Shown: positions 7,948 through 16,210 of the stretch, in pieces
How the letters are laid out: each line of letters begins with the position of its first letter
Numbering within the stretch: the stretch's first letter is position 1
DNA from: Bauldia sp.
GTDB taxonomy: Bacteria > Pseudomonadota > Alphaproteobacteria > Rhizobiales > Kaistiaceae
DNA length: 32,320 nt
Reading direction: 5' to 3'
NCBI GenBank assembly: GCA_020442065.1
Contig: JAGRKZ010000017.1
Location: 1-32,320, forward strand
Translations under genes and position numbers: made by a program
Notes under the pieces: model-generated
What the model was told of the DNA's origin: nothing
Seen by the model: only the letters and a program-made list of their open reading frames with translations
Database searches by the model: none

Positions 7948-9027
7948 ATGTCCTTACGTTTTTTTTCCGCCGCGGCCATCGTCCTCACCGTCGTCGCGCT
8001 CGCCGGATGCAAGCCCGAAGAACCGCCACCCGCGCCGCCGCGTGCCGCCCGAGTCATCGAAGCGCAGCCCGCCCCGCTGATGCTCTCGGCCGAGGGCAGC
8101 GGCACGATCAATTCCCGCACCACGACCACCATCGGCTTCCTGGTTGCCGGACGGATGAACGCCAGGGAGGTCGACGTCGGCTCAAAGGTGGCCGTAGAGG
8201 AGGTCATTGCCACCATCGATCCGACCGACTTCCAGAACCAGCTCGACGCGGCGGCAGGTCAGGTTGATGCCGCACAGGCTTCGGTCACCCAAACCTCGGC
8301 CGAGGAAGCCGCCAAGCGCCAGCTCCTGAAGGAAGGGTTCACCACCCAGGCCGAATACAATGATGCCCTGAGGGCTTACCAGACGGCGCAGGCCGATCTC
8401 GCGTCGGCGCAAGCCAACTTGCGCCTCGCCCAGGACCAGCTGCGCTACACGACGCTGAAATCACCCGTTGCCGGCGTCGTCACCCGCACCGGCGCAGACC
8501 CGGGCCAGGTGGTGCAGGCGGGACAGATGATCGTCGAGATCGCCGACGATGGCGCCCTTGATGCGGTGTTCTCGGTTCCTGCGCAGATCGCCAACCTTGC
8601 CAAGATCGGCGGCAAGGTCAGCATCTGGCTGCAGCAGAATCCTGACGTCAAAGTGATCGGATCGGTTCGCCAGATCTCCCCGAATGCCGATCCGACGACG
8701 GGCACCTACACGGTCAAGGTCGCGCTAGAGAACCCGCCGGCGGAGATGCGGCTCGGATCGCTGGTGCGGGGGCGGGCCGAGCAGCTCGGCTCCGACGTGG
8801 TCAGCATCCCGCCGAAAGCGCTGGTGCAGACCGGCGACGAGCCGCAGGTCTGGATCGTGTCGGCCGACGGCAAGGTCCATCTGACGCCCGTCACCGTGGC
8901 GCGCTACGACACCGACGCGGTGATGATCTCGAAGGGAATCGCCCAGGGCGATCTCGTCGTCATTGCCGGCGTCAACTCGCTTGCCGAAGGCCAGGTCGTC
9001 ACGATCGAGAAGGTGACGCCCCAATGA
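7948..9027 (+). CDS. RND efflux periplasmic adaptor subunit, lipoprotein
   Basis: A 359-residue membrane fusion protein that would link the inner-membrane pump to an outer-membrane channel. The N-terminus is a lipoprotein signal: a hydrophobic stretch ending ALAGC with the lipid-modified cysteine at residue 21. Then come the first half of a lipoyl domain (GTINSRTTTTIGFLVAGRM, VDVGSKV), an alpha-helical hairpin (about 95-150, with AQADLASAQANLRLAQDQL), the second lipoyl half (LKSPVAGVVTRTGADPGQVVQAGQ) and a beta-barrel/membrane-proximal domain. The start at 7948 follows GGGGGAG at the proper distance; an in-frame extension upstream to 7756 overlaps the polA start and is rejected. The stop overlaps the pump start (ATGA at 9024), so the two are translationally coupled. 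Confidence 0.92.
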   Translation: MSLRFFSAAAIVLTVVALAGCKPEEPPPAPPRAARVIEAQPAPLMLSAEGSGTINSRTTTTIGFLVAGRMNAREVDVGSKVAVEEVIATIDPTDFQNQLDAAAGQVDAAQASVTQTSAEEAAKRQLLKEGFTTQAEYNDALRAYQTAQADLASAQANLRLAQDQLRYTTLKSPVAGVVTRTGADPGQVVQAGQMIVEIADDGALDAVFSVPAQIANLAKIGGKVSIWLQQNPDVKVIGSVRQISPNADPTTGTYTVKVALENPPAEMRLGSLVRGRAEQLGSDVVSIPPKALVQTGDEPQVWIVSADGKVHLTPVTVARYDTDAVMISKGIAQGDLVVIAGVNSLAEGQVVTIEKVTPQ

Positions 9028-12000
9028 GGGGTCACAATCTCTCGGCCTGGGCGATCGACCATCGCCCGCTGATTCTCTTCTTCATGTTGCTTGTCCTTGC
9101 CGCCGGCTCATTTGCCTACGTCAATCTCGGCCGCGAGGAGGACCCTCCCTTCGCCGTGAACACCATGGTGGTGTCGGCAGCCTGGCCTGGCGCCACGCTC
9201 GTCGACACCATGAACGAGCTCACCAACACCATCGAAGAGAAACTGGAGGAAACGCCCTACCTCGACGTTCTCAAGAGCTACACGACGCCAGGCAAGACAC
9301 TGATCTACGTGCAGCTTCTCGACTCGACCCCGCCCTCGGCCATTCCCAACGCCTGGTACGAGGTGCGCAAGAAGGTCTCCGACATCGAGACCCAGCTGCC
9401 GGACGGGACGGTTGGACCTTTCTTCAACGACGAGTATGGCGACGTCTTCGGCATCGTCTACGGCATCACTTTCGACGGCTTCACCTGGCGGCAGGCGCGG
9501 GATTTCGCCGAGACCGCAAAGGCGGCGTTCCTTTCCGCGCCCGACACCGGCAAGGTCGAAATTTACGGCGACCAGGAAGAAAAGATCTACCTGACCTTCT
9601 CGCCGGAGCAGCTGGCCGCGATCGGTGTACGCCTTGATCAGGTGATGAATGCCATCGCCGAGCAGAACGCCGTCACCCCCGCCGGCATCATCACGACGCC
9701 GAACGAGGACATCCTCATCGACGTCAGCGGCGCCCTCGTGGACACCGACAGCCTCAAGGCGATCAACCTCTACATCCAGGGCAAGTTCTACAACCTGCAG
9801 CAACTGGCCCAGATCACCCGGGGCGTGGTCGACCCGCCCACGAAGATGTTCCAGGTCGACGGCAAGCCTGCCATCGGCATCGGTATTTCGATGCGCGCCG
9901 GCGGCAACAACCTCACCTTCGGCAAGGAGATTGCCGCGGTTGCCGCCGAGCTTCAGCAGAACTACCCGATCGGCATCGACCTTGTTCAAGTCTCGGACCA
10001 GCCCGAGATCGTCAAGGAGGCGATCTCGGGCTTCACCAGCGCCCTGTTCGAGGCGATCGTCATCGTGCTGGTGGTGAGTTTCGTCAGCCTCGGCATACGC
10101 GCGGGACTGGTGGTGGCACTGTCGATCCCGATGGTGCTCGCGATCGTCTTCCTGTTCCTCTACTCGGTCGACATCAGCCTCCAGCGGATATCGCTCGGCG
10201 CACTGGTGATCGCCCTCGGCCTCCTCGTCGACGACGCCATGATCACGGTCGAATCGATGGTGTCCCGGATCGAGGCGGGCGACAGCAAGCCGGCGGCCGG
10301 CTCCTATGCCTACACGTCCGTAGCGTTTCCGATGCTGACCGGAACGATCGTGACGATGTCGGGATTCCTGCCGATCGGACTGGCGCGGTCAAGCGTCGGC
10401 CAATACACGTTCTCGCTGTTCGCGGTAATCGCGGTGGCGCTGACGGTGTCGTGGTTCGTGGCGGTGCTGTTCTCGCCGGTGATCGGCGTCACCGTCCTGC
10501 CGGCCAAAATCACGGCCAAGCACGGCGGCCAGGGACGGCTGATGAAGGCCTTCATCAGCGTCCTCACCGTCTGCATGCGGCAGCGCTATGTCACGGTCGC
10601 GGTCACACTGATACTGTTCGTGCTGTCGCTGTACGGCCAGGGTTTCCTGCAGCGGCAGTTCTTCCCCGCGTCAGACCGGACCGAGCTCATGATCACCATG
10701 ATCCTGCCGGCCAATGCGTCAATCCTGGCGACCCAGACCGAGGTCGATCGGGTCGAGGCGGTGATCAAGGGCGATCCCGACGTAGTGGGCTACTCGGCCT
10801 ATGTCGGAGGCGGCGCCATCCGCTTCTACCTGCCGCTCGACGTGCAGGGCGACAACCTGTTCGTTGCGCAGATCGTGGTCGTCAACAAGGATCTCGAAGC
10901 GCGTGCCCGCGTCGAGGAGAAGCTCGTCAACGCCATCGCCGCCATGGACGGCTTCACCGGCCGCGTGTCGCGACTCGAGCTCGGCCCGCCGGTGGGCTGG
11001 CCGATCCAATACCGCGTCACCGGCAATTCGATCGACGAGGCCCGGTCGTACGCCCAGCAGATCGGCGAGGTGCTCCGGAACTCCGGCGAGGCGATGACCG
11101 TCAACTACGACTGGAGCGAGAAGACCAAGGCGGTGCGGATCATGGTCAACCAGGACCGTGCCCGACAGCTTGGCCTGAGCTCGGAGTCGATCGCGCAGCA
11201 GCTCTACGCTATCCACAACGGGGCCGTGGCGACGCAGCTCCGCGACAGCATCTACCTCATCGACGTCGTCGCCCGGGCCACCAACACCGACCGGCTCTCG
11301 CTCGAGACCCTGCGAAACCTCCAGCTCAACCTGCCGGACGGACAATCCGTACCGCTGATCGAGGTCGCCTCGATCGACTACGCGCTCGACGAGGCCTATG
11401 TCTGGCGGCGCGACCGGAAGCCGACCGTGACCGTCCAGGCGGACCCGGCGCCCGGCCTCGAACCGACGACGGTGTTCAACCGCCTTCGTTCGCAGATCGA
11501 TGCGATCGGCGCGAAGATGCCGCCCGGCGCCTTCATCGAGGAGGGCGGCACGGTCGAGAAGAGCGGCCAGAGCACCTCTTCAGTGATGGCCCAGATGCCG
11601 CTGATGGCGGCCGTCGTGCTCATCGTGCTGATGATCCAGCTGCAGAGCTTTTCGCGCCTTGCCCTGGTCCTCTCGGTCGCGCCGCTGGGCTTCATCGGCG
11701 TCGTCGCGACCCTGCTCCTCACCCGCACACCGTTCGGCTTCATCGCGCTGCTTGGCGTGGTCGCGCTGACCGGCATGATCATCCGCAATTCGGTGATCCT
11801 GGTCGACCGCATCGAATATAACCACGCCCAGGGTCTGCCGACCTGGGATGCAGTGCTCGAGGCGACGGAGCATCGCCTCCGGCCGATCCTTCTCACCGCA
11901 TCGGCGGCGATTCTCGGCATGATTCCGATCATGAGCGACGTTTTCTGGGGGCCGATGGCTTACGCGATTGCCGGCGGGCTCGCCGGGGCGACCCTGCTGA

Positions 12001-12131
12001 CGCTCCTGTTCCTGCCGGCGCTCTACGTCATCTGGTTCCGGATCAAGCCCCCGCCGCGGGACTACGTGCCGCAGCACCTCGCCGCACAGTCGGTTGCTGC
12101 GGCCTCACTTGCGGAAGCTGCATCGCCCTGA
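9024..12131 (+). CDS. RND-family efflux pump, inner-membrane permease
   Basis: A 1035-residue proton-driven transporter of the AcrB-like RND superfamily, with twelve expected membrane helices and two large periplasmic loops. Helix 1 lies at about 13-33, followed by GREEDPPF, a common start of this subgroup. Helix 4 carries the proton-relay pair D403-D404 (GLLVDDAMITVES). In helix 10 the relay lysine of AcrB (SAKNAILIVE) is replaced by arginine in TGMIIRNSVILVD, as seen in other RND subgroups. The gene overlaps the adaptor by 4 bases. No TolC-type channel gene is in the window. The substrate cannot be predicted; drugs, dyes or endogenous lipophilic compounds are possible. Confidence 0.93.
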   Translation: MRGHNLSAWAIDHRPLILFFMLLVLAAGSFAYVNLGREEDPPFAVNTMVVSAAWPGATLVDTMNELTNTIEEKLEETPYLDVLKSYTTPGKTLIYVQLLDSTPPSAIPNAWYEVRKKVSDIETQLPDGTVGPFFNDEYGDVFGIVYGITFDGFTWRQARDFAETAKAAFLSAPDTGKVEIYGDQEEKIYLTFSPEQLAAIGVRLDQVMNAIAEQNAVTPAGIITTPNEDILIDVSGALVDTDSLKAINLYIQGKFYNLQQLAQITRGVVDPPTKMFQVDGKPAIGIGISMRAGGNNLTFGKEIAAVAAELQQNYPIGIDLVQVSDQPEIVKEAISGFTSALFEAIVIVLVVSFVSLGIRAGLVVALSIPMVLAIVFLFLYSVDISLQRISLGALVIALGLLVDDAMITVESMVSRIEAGDSKPAAGSYAYTSVAFPMLTGTIVTMSGFLPIGLARSSVGQYTFSLFAVIAVALTVSWFVAVLFSPVIGVTVLPAKITAKHGGQGRLMKAFISVLTVCMRQRYVTVAVTLILFVLSLYGQGFLQRQFFPASDRTELMITMILPANASILATQTEVDRVEAVIKGDPDVVGYSAYVGGGAIRFYLPLDVQGDNLFVAQIVVVNKDLEARARVEEKLVNAIAAMDGFTGRVSRLELGPPVGWPIQYRVTGNSIDEARSYAQQIGEVLRNSGEAMTVNYDWSEKTKAVRIMVNQDRARQLGLSSESIAQQLYAIHNGAVATQLRDSIYLIDVVARATNTDRLSLETLRNLQLNLPDGQSVPLIEVASIDYALDEAYVWRRDRKPTVTVQADPAPGLEPTTVFNRLRSQIDAIGAKMPPGAFIEEGGTVEKSGQSTSSVMAQMPLMAAVVLIVLMIQLQSFSRLALVLSVAPLGFIGVVATLLLTRTPFGFIALLGVVALTGMIIRNSVILVDRIEYNHAQGLPTWDAVLEATEHRLRPILLTASAAILGMIPIMSDVFWGPMAYAIAGGLAGATLLTLLFLPALYVIWFRIKPPPRDYVPQHLAAQSVAAASLAEAASP

Positions 12132-12179
12132 CGGCATTCACCGCCGAGAGCGTATGGCACAACCCGACCTCTGCCGATG

Positions 12180-12953
12180 TCAATGCACCGGCGCACCGGC
12201 GAGTTCCTCGTCGGTCATGCCGGTGATGATCAGTTCGACCTCGTCGATGGAGCTCTTCTTCGGGTCGATATCGTCGGCGACCACCTTCCCCCGCCGCAGC
12301 ACGACGATGCGGTCCACCACCTGGAACACGTGGTGGATGTTGTGGGCGATGAAGATGCACGAGTGTCCCGAGTCGCGGGCGCCGCGAACGAAATTGAGCA
12401 CGCCTCGCGTCTCGGCGACGCCGAGATTGTTTGTCGGCTCGTCAAGGATGATGAGGTCGCTGTCGAAATGCATGGCGCGGGCAATCGCCACGGCCTGGCG
12501 CTCGCCACCCGACAGCGCCGCGATCGGCGTAGTCGGCGGAATGTTCTTGGTGATGCCGACACGACGCAGAAGGTCGGACGCCACCTTGTTCATGGTCGCG
12601 TGGTCCATGCGATTGAAGACTTTCGGGCCGATCAGCGGCTCGCGCCCGAGAAACAGGTTCCGCGCGATCGACAGCTGAGTGACAAGCGCGGAATCCTGGT
12701 AGATCGTCTCGATGCCGTTGGCGATCGCGTCGGTCGTGCTGCGAATATCGACCTTCTTGCCGCGAATGAAGATGTCGCCGCTGGTGGTCGGCACCGCCCC
12801 CGACAGCACCTTGATCAGCGTCGACTTGCCGGCGCCATTGTCGCCGAGCAGACCGACGATCTCGCTCTGCCGGACGGAGAAACTGACGTCCTCCAGCGCC
12901 TGGACCCGACCATAGAACTTGGAGATGCGCTCCATGCGGACAAGATCGGTCAT
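12180..12953 (-). CDS. Sugar ABC importer, ATP-binding subunit (single nucleotide-binding domain)
   Basis: A 257-residue ATPase energising the importer encoded just upstream. Walker A GDNGAGKST is at 37-45, the Q-loop at about 86 (IYQDSAL), the signature LSGGERQ at 147-153, Walker B LIILDEP with D171/E172, and the switch histidine at H204 (FIAHN). Unlike RbsA-type proteins, which fuse two nucleotide-binding domains, it has only one, as in the FrcA-type ATPases of rhizobial fructose importers. ATG at 12953 is 2 bases after the permease stop at 12956. The gene converges with the RND pump gene; the 48 bases between show no clear terminator. Confidence 0.92.
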   Translation of the reverse strand: MTDLVRMERISKFYGRVQALEDVSFSVRQSEIVGLLGDNGAGKSTLIKVLSGAVPTTSGDIFIRGKKVDIRSTTDAIANGIETIYQDSALVTQLSIARNLFLGREPLIGPKVFNRMDHATMNKVASDLLRRVGITKNIPPTTPIAALSGGERQAVAIARAMHFDSDLIILDEPTNNLGVAETRGVLNFVRGARDSGHSCIFIAHNIHHVFQVVDRIVVLRRGKVVADDIDPKKSSIDEVELIITGMTDEELAGAPVH

Positions 12954-12955
12954 GG

Positions 12956-13987
12956 TCAGGTTCCGGACTGGTGACGGCGCTCGAGGCCGTAGTGGAGGGC
13001 CATCATGCCGAGGATGATCGCGCCGATGAAGATGTTGTAGGCGAGCCCGGGGACGCCGATCATGACGATGCCGTTGCGCATCACCCGAAGGATGAACACG
13101 CCGAGAACCGTGCCGACGATGGTGCCGCGGCCACCCATCAGCGCCGTGCCGCCGATCACCACCATGGCGATGACCTCGAGCTCGTAGCCGGTACCGCTGT
13201 TGGGGTTGGCAGCCGAGGTGCGGATCGAGCTGATGATGCCGGCGAGCGCTGCCATCGACGAGCACAGCATGAACAGCGCGAGCTTGGTGGCGTTGACGTT
13301 GACGCCGCGGGCGCGGGCGGCGTTGGGATTGCCGCCGGAAGCCTGGATCCAGTTGCCGAACTTGGTCTGGTTGAGGATGTACCAGAAGATCAATGCCGCC
13401 GCGATGAACCAGAACAGCGACATGTAGATGCGAAACGGCCCGACGTAGAAATCCCCGACCAGGACGTTCGCGATCCACTGCTCGCCCGCGTTCCACGTCC
13501 GCTGCGGGAAGCCGTCGGTGACGAAGAGCGCCGTGCCGCGCACAACAAGGAGCATGCCTAGCGTGACGAGGAAGGACGGTATCTTCAGGCGCGTCACGAA
13601 GAGCCCGTTGACCATGCCGATCAGCGCCGCGATGACGATGGCTATGACAAAACCGACAGGCAGCGATACAACGCCCTGATTGAACAGGGTCCACATCACG
13701 ATCGGCGAAAACCCGAACACGGCGCCAACGGACAGGTCGAACTCGCCCGCTGTCATCAACAGGGTCATGGCGAGGGCAATGAGCCCGAGTTCGACCGTGA
13801 AGACCAGCGTGTTGGAGATGTTGAGCGGGGAGAGGAAATCCGGATTGATGGCCGTGAAGACGGCGAGCTCGATCACCAGGAGGACGAATGGCCCGAACTC
13901 GGGCTTGGCGATGAGGCGCCTGATCAGCGGGCGCTGATCCGCCGCCACGCTTTGGCTGCGGCTCTCCGTCTGGTTGGCTATGGCCAT
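12956..13987 (-). CDS. Sugar ABC importer, permease subunit (RbsC/FrcC family)
   Basis: A 343-residue polytopic permease of the BPD_transp_2 family used by ribose-type (CUT2) importers. Around nine or ten hydrophobic segments are visible. Typical family motifs are present: MTAGEFDLSVGAVFGF in the first third, LKIPSFLVTLGM in the middle and VIGGTALMGGRGTIVGTVLGVFIL toward the end. The start at 13987 (MAIANQTE) is chosen because the in-frame upstream extension to 14032 lies in the intercistronic hairpin region. It sits between the binding-protein gene and the ATPase gene on one transcript. Substrate unknown; the family transports monosaccharides, polyols and related compounds. Confidence 0.92.
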   Translation of the reverse strand: MAIANQTESRSQSVAADQRPLIRRLIAKPEFGPFVLLVIELAVFTAINPDFLSPLNISNTLVFTVELGLIALAMTLLMTAGEFDLSVGAVFGFSPIVMWTLFNQGVVSLPVGFVIAIVIAALIGMVNGLFVTRLKIPSFLVTLGMLLVVRGTALFVTDGFPQRTWNAGEQWIANVLVGDFYVGPFRIYMSLFWFIAAALIFWYILNQTKFGNWIQASGGNPNAARARGVNVNATKLALFMLCSSMAALAGIISSIRTSAANPNSGTGYELEVIAMVVIGGTALMGGRGTIVGTVLGVFILRVMRNGIVMIGVPGLAYNIFIGAIILGMMALHYGLERRHQSGT

Positions 13988-14019
13988 GTCGCTGGGACGC
14001 CTTGTTTGCGGGTGAAGGC

Positions 14020-14044
14020 GCCCGCGGCGCATGGCGCCGCGGGC
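14020..14044 (-). other. Intercistronic hairpin between binding-protein and permease genes
   Basis: An 11-base-pair perfect inverted repeat (14020-14030 with 14034-14044) with a 3-base loop follows the binding-protein stop by 18 bases. It has no U tract, so it is more likely an mRNA-stabilising hairpin or partial terminator than a full terminator. In many ABC importer operons such a structure keeps binding-protein mRNA more abundant than permease mRNA. Confidence 0.7.
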
Positions 14045-14062
14045 AAATGTCGACAGCCGGGA

Positions 14063-14995
14063 TTACTTACCGGCCAGGATGTCGTCGACCAGCTGGGCTC
14101 CGTCCTTCTCGTAGAGATTGCCGACGAGGACGTCGAATCCCGGAGGAATGCCGCTGGCGGCCATGGCGGCGAGCGACAGGCCGACATAGCTGGTGGCCTG
14201 CGGATCCTGCCACATCGCGGCATTGACGTAGCCGTTGAGGACTTCCTGAGTGGTGTCGAGCGAGTTGCCCCAGCCGACCACAGGGATTTCGCCCGGCTGG
14301 ACGCCGACCTGGTCGAAGACGCGCTTGATCGAGCCGGTGACGAGGTCGCCGAGCCCGATGATCGCCTTCACCTTGCCGCGGTTGGCGGTGAGGTAGTCGG
14401 ACATGCGGGTGATTACCTCGGCCTGGTCGAGGGTGTTGTCGGTAACCTCCCAGGTGATGCCGAGCGGCTCGAACACGCTCTTGATGCCCTGCTCTTCCTG
14501 TACGCCATAGGTGGCGCCGGGAACCTCCACCGGCATCCAGACGAAGTCGCCGGACTTCACCAGACCCTTGTCGACCAGATACTGCGCCCACTTCTGACCG
14601 GTGACGACGAGATCCATGCCGACGTAGGAATCGAAGTCGACGGTCGGGTCCGGCGTGTTGATGTTGATCACCGGAATGCCGGCGGCATGCGCCTCATTCA
14701 CCACGTCGACCATGCTGCCCGGATCGGGGCTGGTGGTGACGATGGCGTCGGCCTTAGCCGCGATGGCGGAGCGCACGGCCTCTTGCTGCGACGGCACGTC
14801 ACCCGAGTGGAACGAGGTGTTGACCGTGTTGCCGGTGTCCTCGGCCCACTGGTTCGCGCCCTGGAGGAAGTAGGTCCAGACCGGATCGGCCGGGCCGCCA
14901 TGCGAGATCCAATAGAAGGTCTTGGCCTGAGCCATCGCCGGCAGGGCGACGGCGATCGCCGCACCGGCGACGAGCAGTTTCAGATGCTTCAGCAT
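14063..14995 (-). CDS. Sugar ABC importer, periplasmic substrate-binding protein
   Basis: A 310-residue type I periplasmic binding protein of the RbsB-like group. A signal peptide covers residues 1 to about 24, with a basic start (MLKHLK), a hydrophobic core and an AMAQA cleavage motif. The mature protein begins KTFYWISHGG and shows the two-lobed pattern with AKADAIVTTSPDP, AGIPVININTPDP and AIIGLGDLVTGSIKRVFDQVG, close to the hinge and ligand-contacting segments of the family. GAGGGAGGGA lies 8 bases before the ATG. It is the first gene of the importer operon, followed by permease and ATPase, the order seen in frcBCA. The ligand cannot be named from the sequence. Confidence 0.92.
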   Translation of the reverse strand: MLKHLKLLVAGAAIAVALPAMAQAKTFYWISHGGPADPVWTYFLQGANQWAEDTGNTVNTSFHSGDVPSQQEAVRSAIAAKADAIVTTSPDPGSMVDVVNEAHAAGIPVININTPDPTVDFDSYVGMDLVVTGQKWAQYLVDKGLVKSGDFVWMPVEVPGATYGVQEEQGIKSVFEPLGITWEVTDNTLDQAEVITRMSDYLTANRGKVKAIIGLGDLVTGSIKRVFDQVGVQPGEIPVVGWGNSLDTTQEVLNGYVNAAMWQDPQATSYVGLSLAAMAASGIPPGFDVLVGNLYEKDGAQLVDDILAGK

Positions 14996-15139
14996 TCGGT
15001 AGTCCCTCCCTCATTGGGTTCCCCGCACCGAGCGGAGCCCGAAAAGCCCAAGCCGCCCCGGCGCGATTCCCGGCGCGGCTTCCACCTGTCTACCGGCAGC
15101 CCTCCCGCGTCCTTCCCGCGGACGCCAATCGGACTGCAT

Positions 15140-15155
15140 CGGAACGGCGTTTCCG
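15140..15155. promoter_or_regulatory. Candidate operator copy 2 for the ABC importer (GGAA-N6-TTCC)
   Basis: CGGAA and TTCCG form a perfect inverted repeat around a 6-base centre. The GGAA-N6-TTCC core recurs 28 bases away at 15169-15182. This copy would lie at or just after the predicted transcription start of the importer operon. Confidence 0.45.
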
Positions 15156-15163
15156 TTTTTCCG

Positions 15164-15193
15164 ACTATGGAACCGCTGTTCCGCAGCCGTCAA
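15164..15193 (-). promoter_or_regulatory. Candidate sigma-70-type promoter of the ABC importer operon with overlapping operator
   Basis: On the minus strand TTGACG (15193-15188, 5 of 6 to consensus) is followed after 18 bases by CATAGT (15169-15164, 4 of 6). The palindrome GGAAC-CGCT-GTTCC (15169-15182) lies in the spacer, where a bound repressor would block RNA polymerase. The leader to the binding-protein ATG would be about 160 bases. The 425-base divergent region 14996-15420 otherwise holds an inverted repeat at 15290-15309 and no gene. Confidence 0.5.
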
Positions 15194-15289
15194 CCGACAA
15201 CGGCGGTCGGCCAATCGTCGTCCGATCGACAACCGCAACGTCCATCCACCGCAGGCTATCGGCTATCGGCCGGCGCGCCAGCCAGAAAC

Positions 15290-15309
15290 GTTGAGGGGAA
15301 TCCCTCAAC
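15290..15309. promoter_or_regulatory. Inverted repeat in the divergent intergenic region
   Basis: GTTGAGGG and CCCTCAAC flank GAAT, giving a perfect 8-base inverted repeat. It lies 112 bases before the membrane-protein start at 15421 and 295 bases from the divergent importer gene. It could be an operator or a small hairpin; nothing decides which. Confidence 0.35.
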
Positions 15310-15420
15310 TTTCAATGCCGACGGCAGACCGGATATCCGCCGTGCGGCCGTGGGAGCGACTTGTCGCGTCATCCGGCGACGGATAGGGTTGTCTTATCGG
15401 TAAAACTACGGTGGGTAGCG

Positions 15421-16086
15421 ATGTCGATCGGGCCTCACAATCTCCTGTTGATGATCGTCTTCACGGGCGCCGCGGTCGTGATCCTGCTCATCACGACGGC
15501 GCTTTCGTCGCGCCTCGAGCCGTTCCTGAGGACGTGGCTGACAGGCACCGTCATCATCGTACTCGGGCCGTTCGCCTCAGCGATCTACTATATGAACCTC
15601 GTGCCCTGGGTCGGCGCCCTCGCCTTCTCCTCCCTGGTCGTCGGCATCGGCGTCAAGGCGCTGGCCGCCATCCAGTTCCGCACGGGCCGGCTTCAGCTCG
15701 GCGTGATGGCCCCGGCGATGCTGGCCGTGACCGCCGCGGTGACGGGTGCAATCTTCTCGGGCTATGACGGGCTCTCCATTATCCTGTGGCAGGGCTGGAT
15801 GGCGGCCTGTGGCCTCATCGCGGCGGCCAACTACCACATGGCCCGCGCCGAGGCGCCGATGCCTCTCGGCCTGCTGACGGGCTTCTACCTTCTCTACGCG
15901 TTGGCTTTCGGACTCTCGGCGGCCACGCTCCTTGCCGACGGCAGCCTCGTGCTCGGCGGCCCGCCCGATACCTTCGCCGACAAGGTATCGCGCGTCGCAG
16001 CGGTCGTCGCCCTCCTCGGCTGCGGATCGATGCTTCTCGTCCTCAACCATCGCCGTTCCGCGCGGCACGCCGCGCTGCCGGCCTGA
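15421..16086 (+). CDS. Polytopic membrane protein of unknown function
   Basis: A 221-residue protein that is almost entirely hydrophobic, with about seven predicted membrane helices (first at about 6-25, others near 35-55, 60-75, 95-115, 118-140, 150-172 and 185-205). I recognise no family and no catalytic motif. The start at 15421 (MSIGPHN) is preceded by GGTGGG; a TTG-initiated extension to 15361 reads through intergenic-type sequence and is not favoured. It stands alone between the divergent importer operon and the penicillin-binding protein gene, 124 bases upstream of the latter. Seven-helix proteins of this size include sensor input domains such as 7TMR-type and MASE-type regions, but no output domain is attached here. 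Confidence 0.75.
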   Translation: MSIGPHNLLLMIVFTGAAVVILLITTALSSRLEPFLRTWLTGTVIIVLGPFASAIYYMNLVPWVGALAFSSLVVGIGVKALAAIQFRTGRLQLGVMAPAMLAVTAAVTGAIFSGYDGLSIILWQGWMAACGLIAAANYHMARAEAPMPLGLLTGFYLLYALAFGLSAATLLADGSLVLGGPPDTFADKVSRVAAVVALLGCGSMLLVLNHRRSARHAALPA

Positions 16087-16210
16087 TAGCCGCCCGCGAC
16101 CCCCCGCGAGGGCCGCGGCGCCAATACGGTAACCAACCCTTAAACGCGCGACCCTAGCGTCTCCCGTACGACGGCCGAAGACGGCCTTCGACAGGAGAAG
16201 CGGCAGGGAC

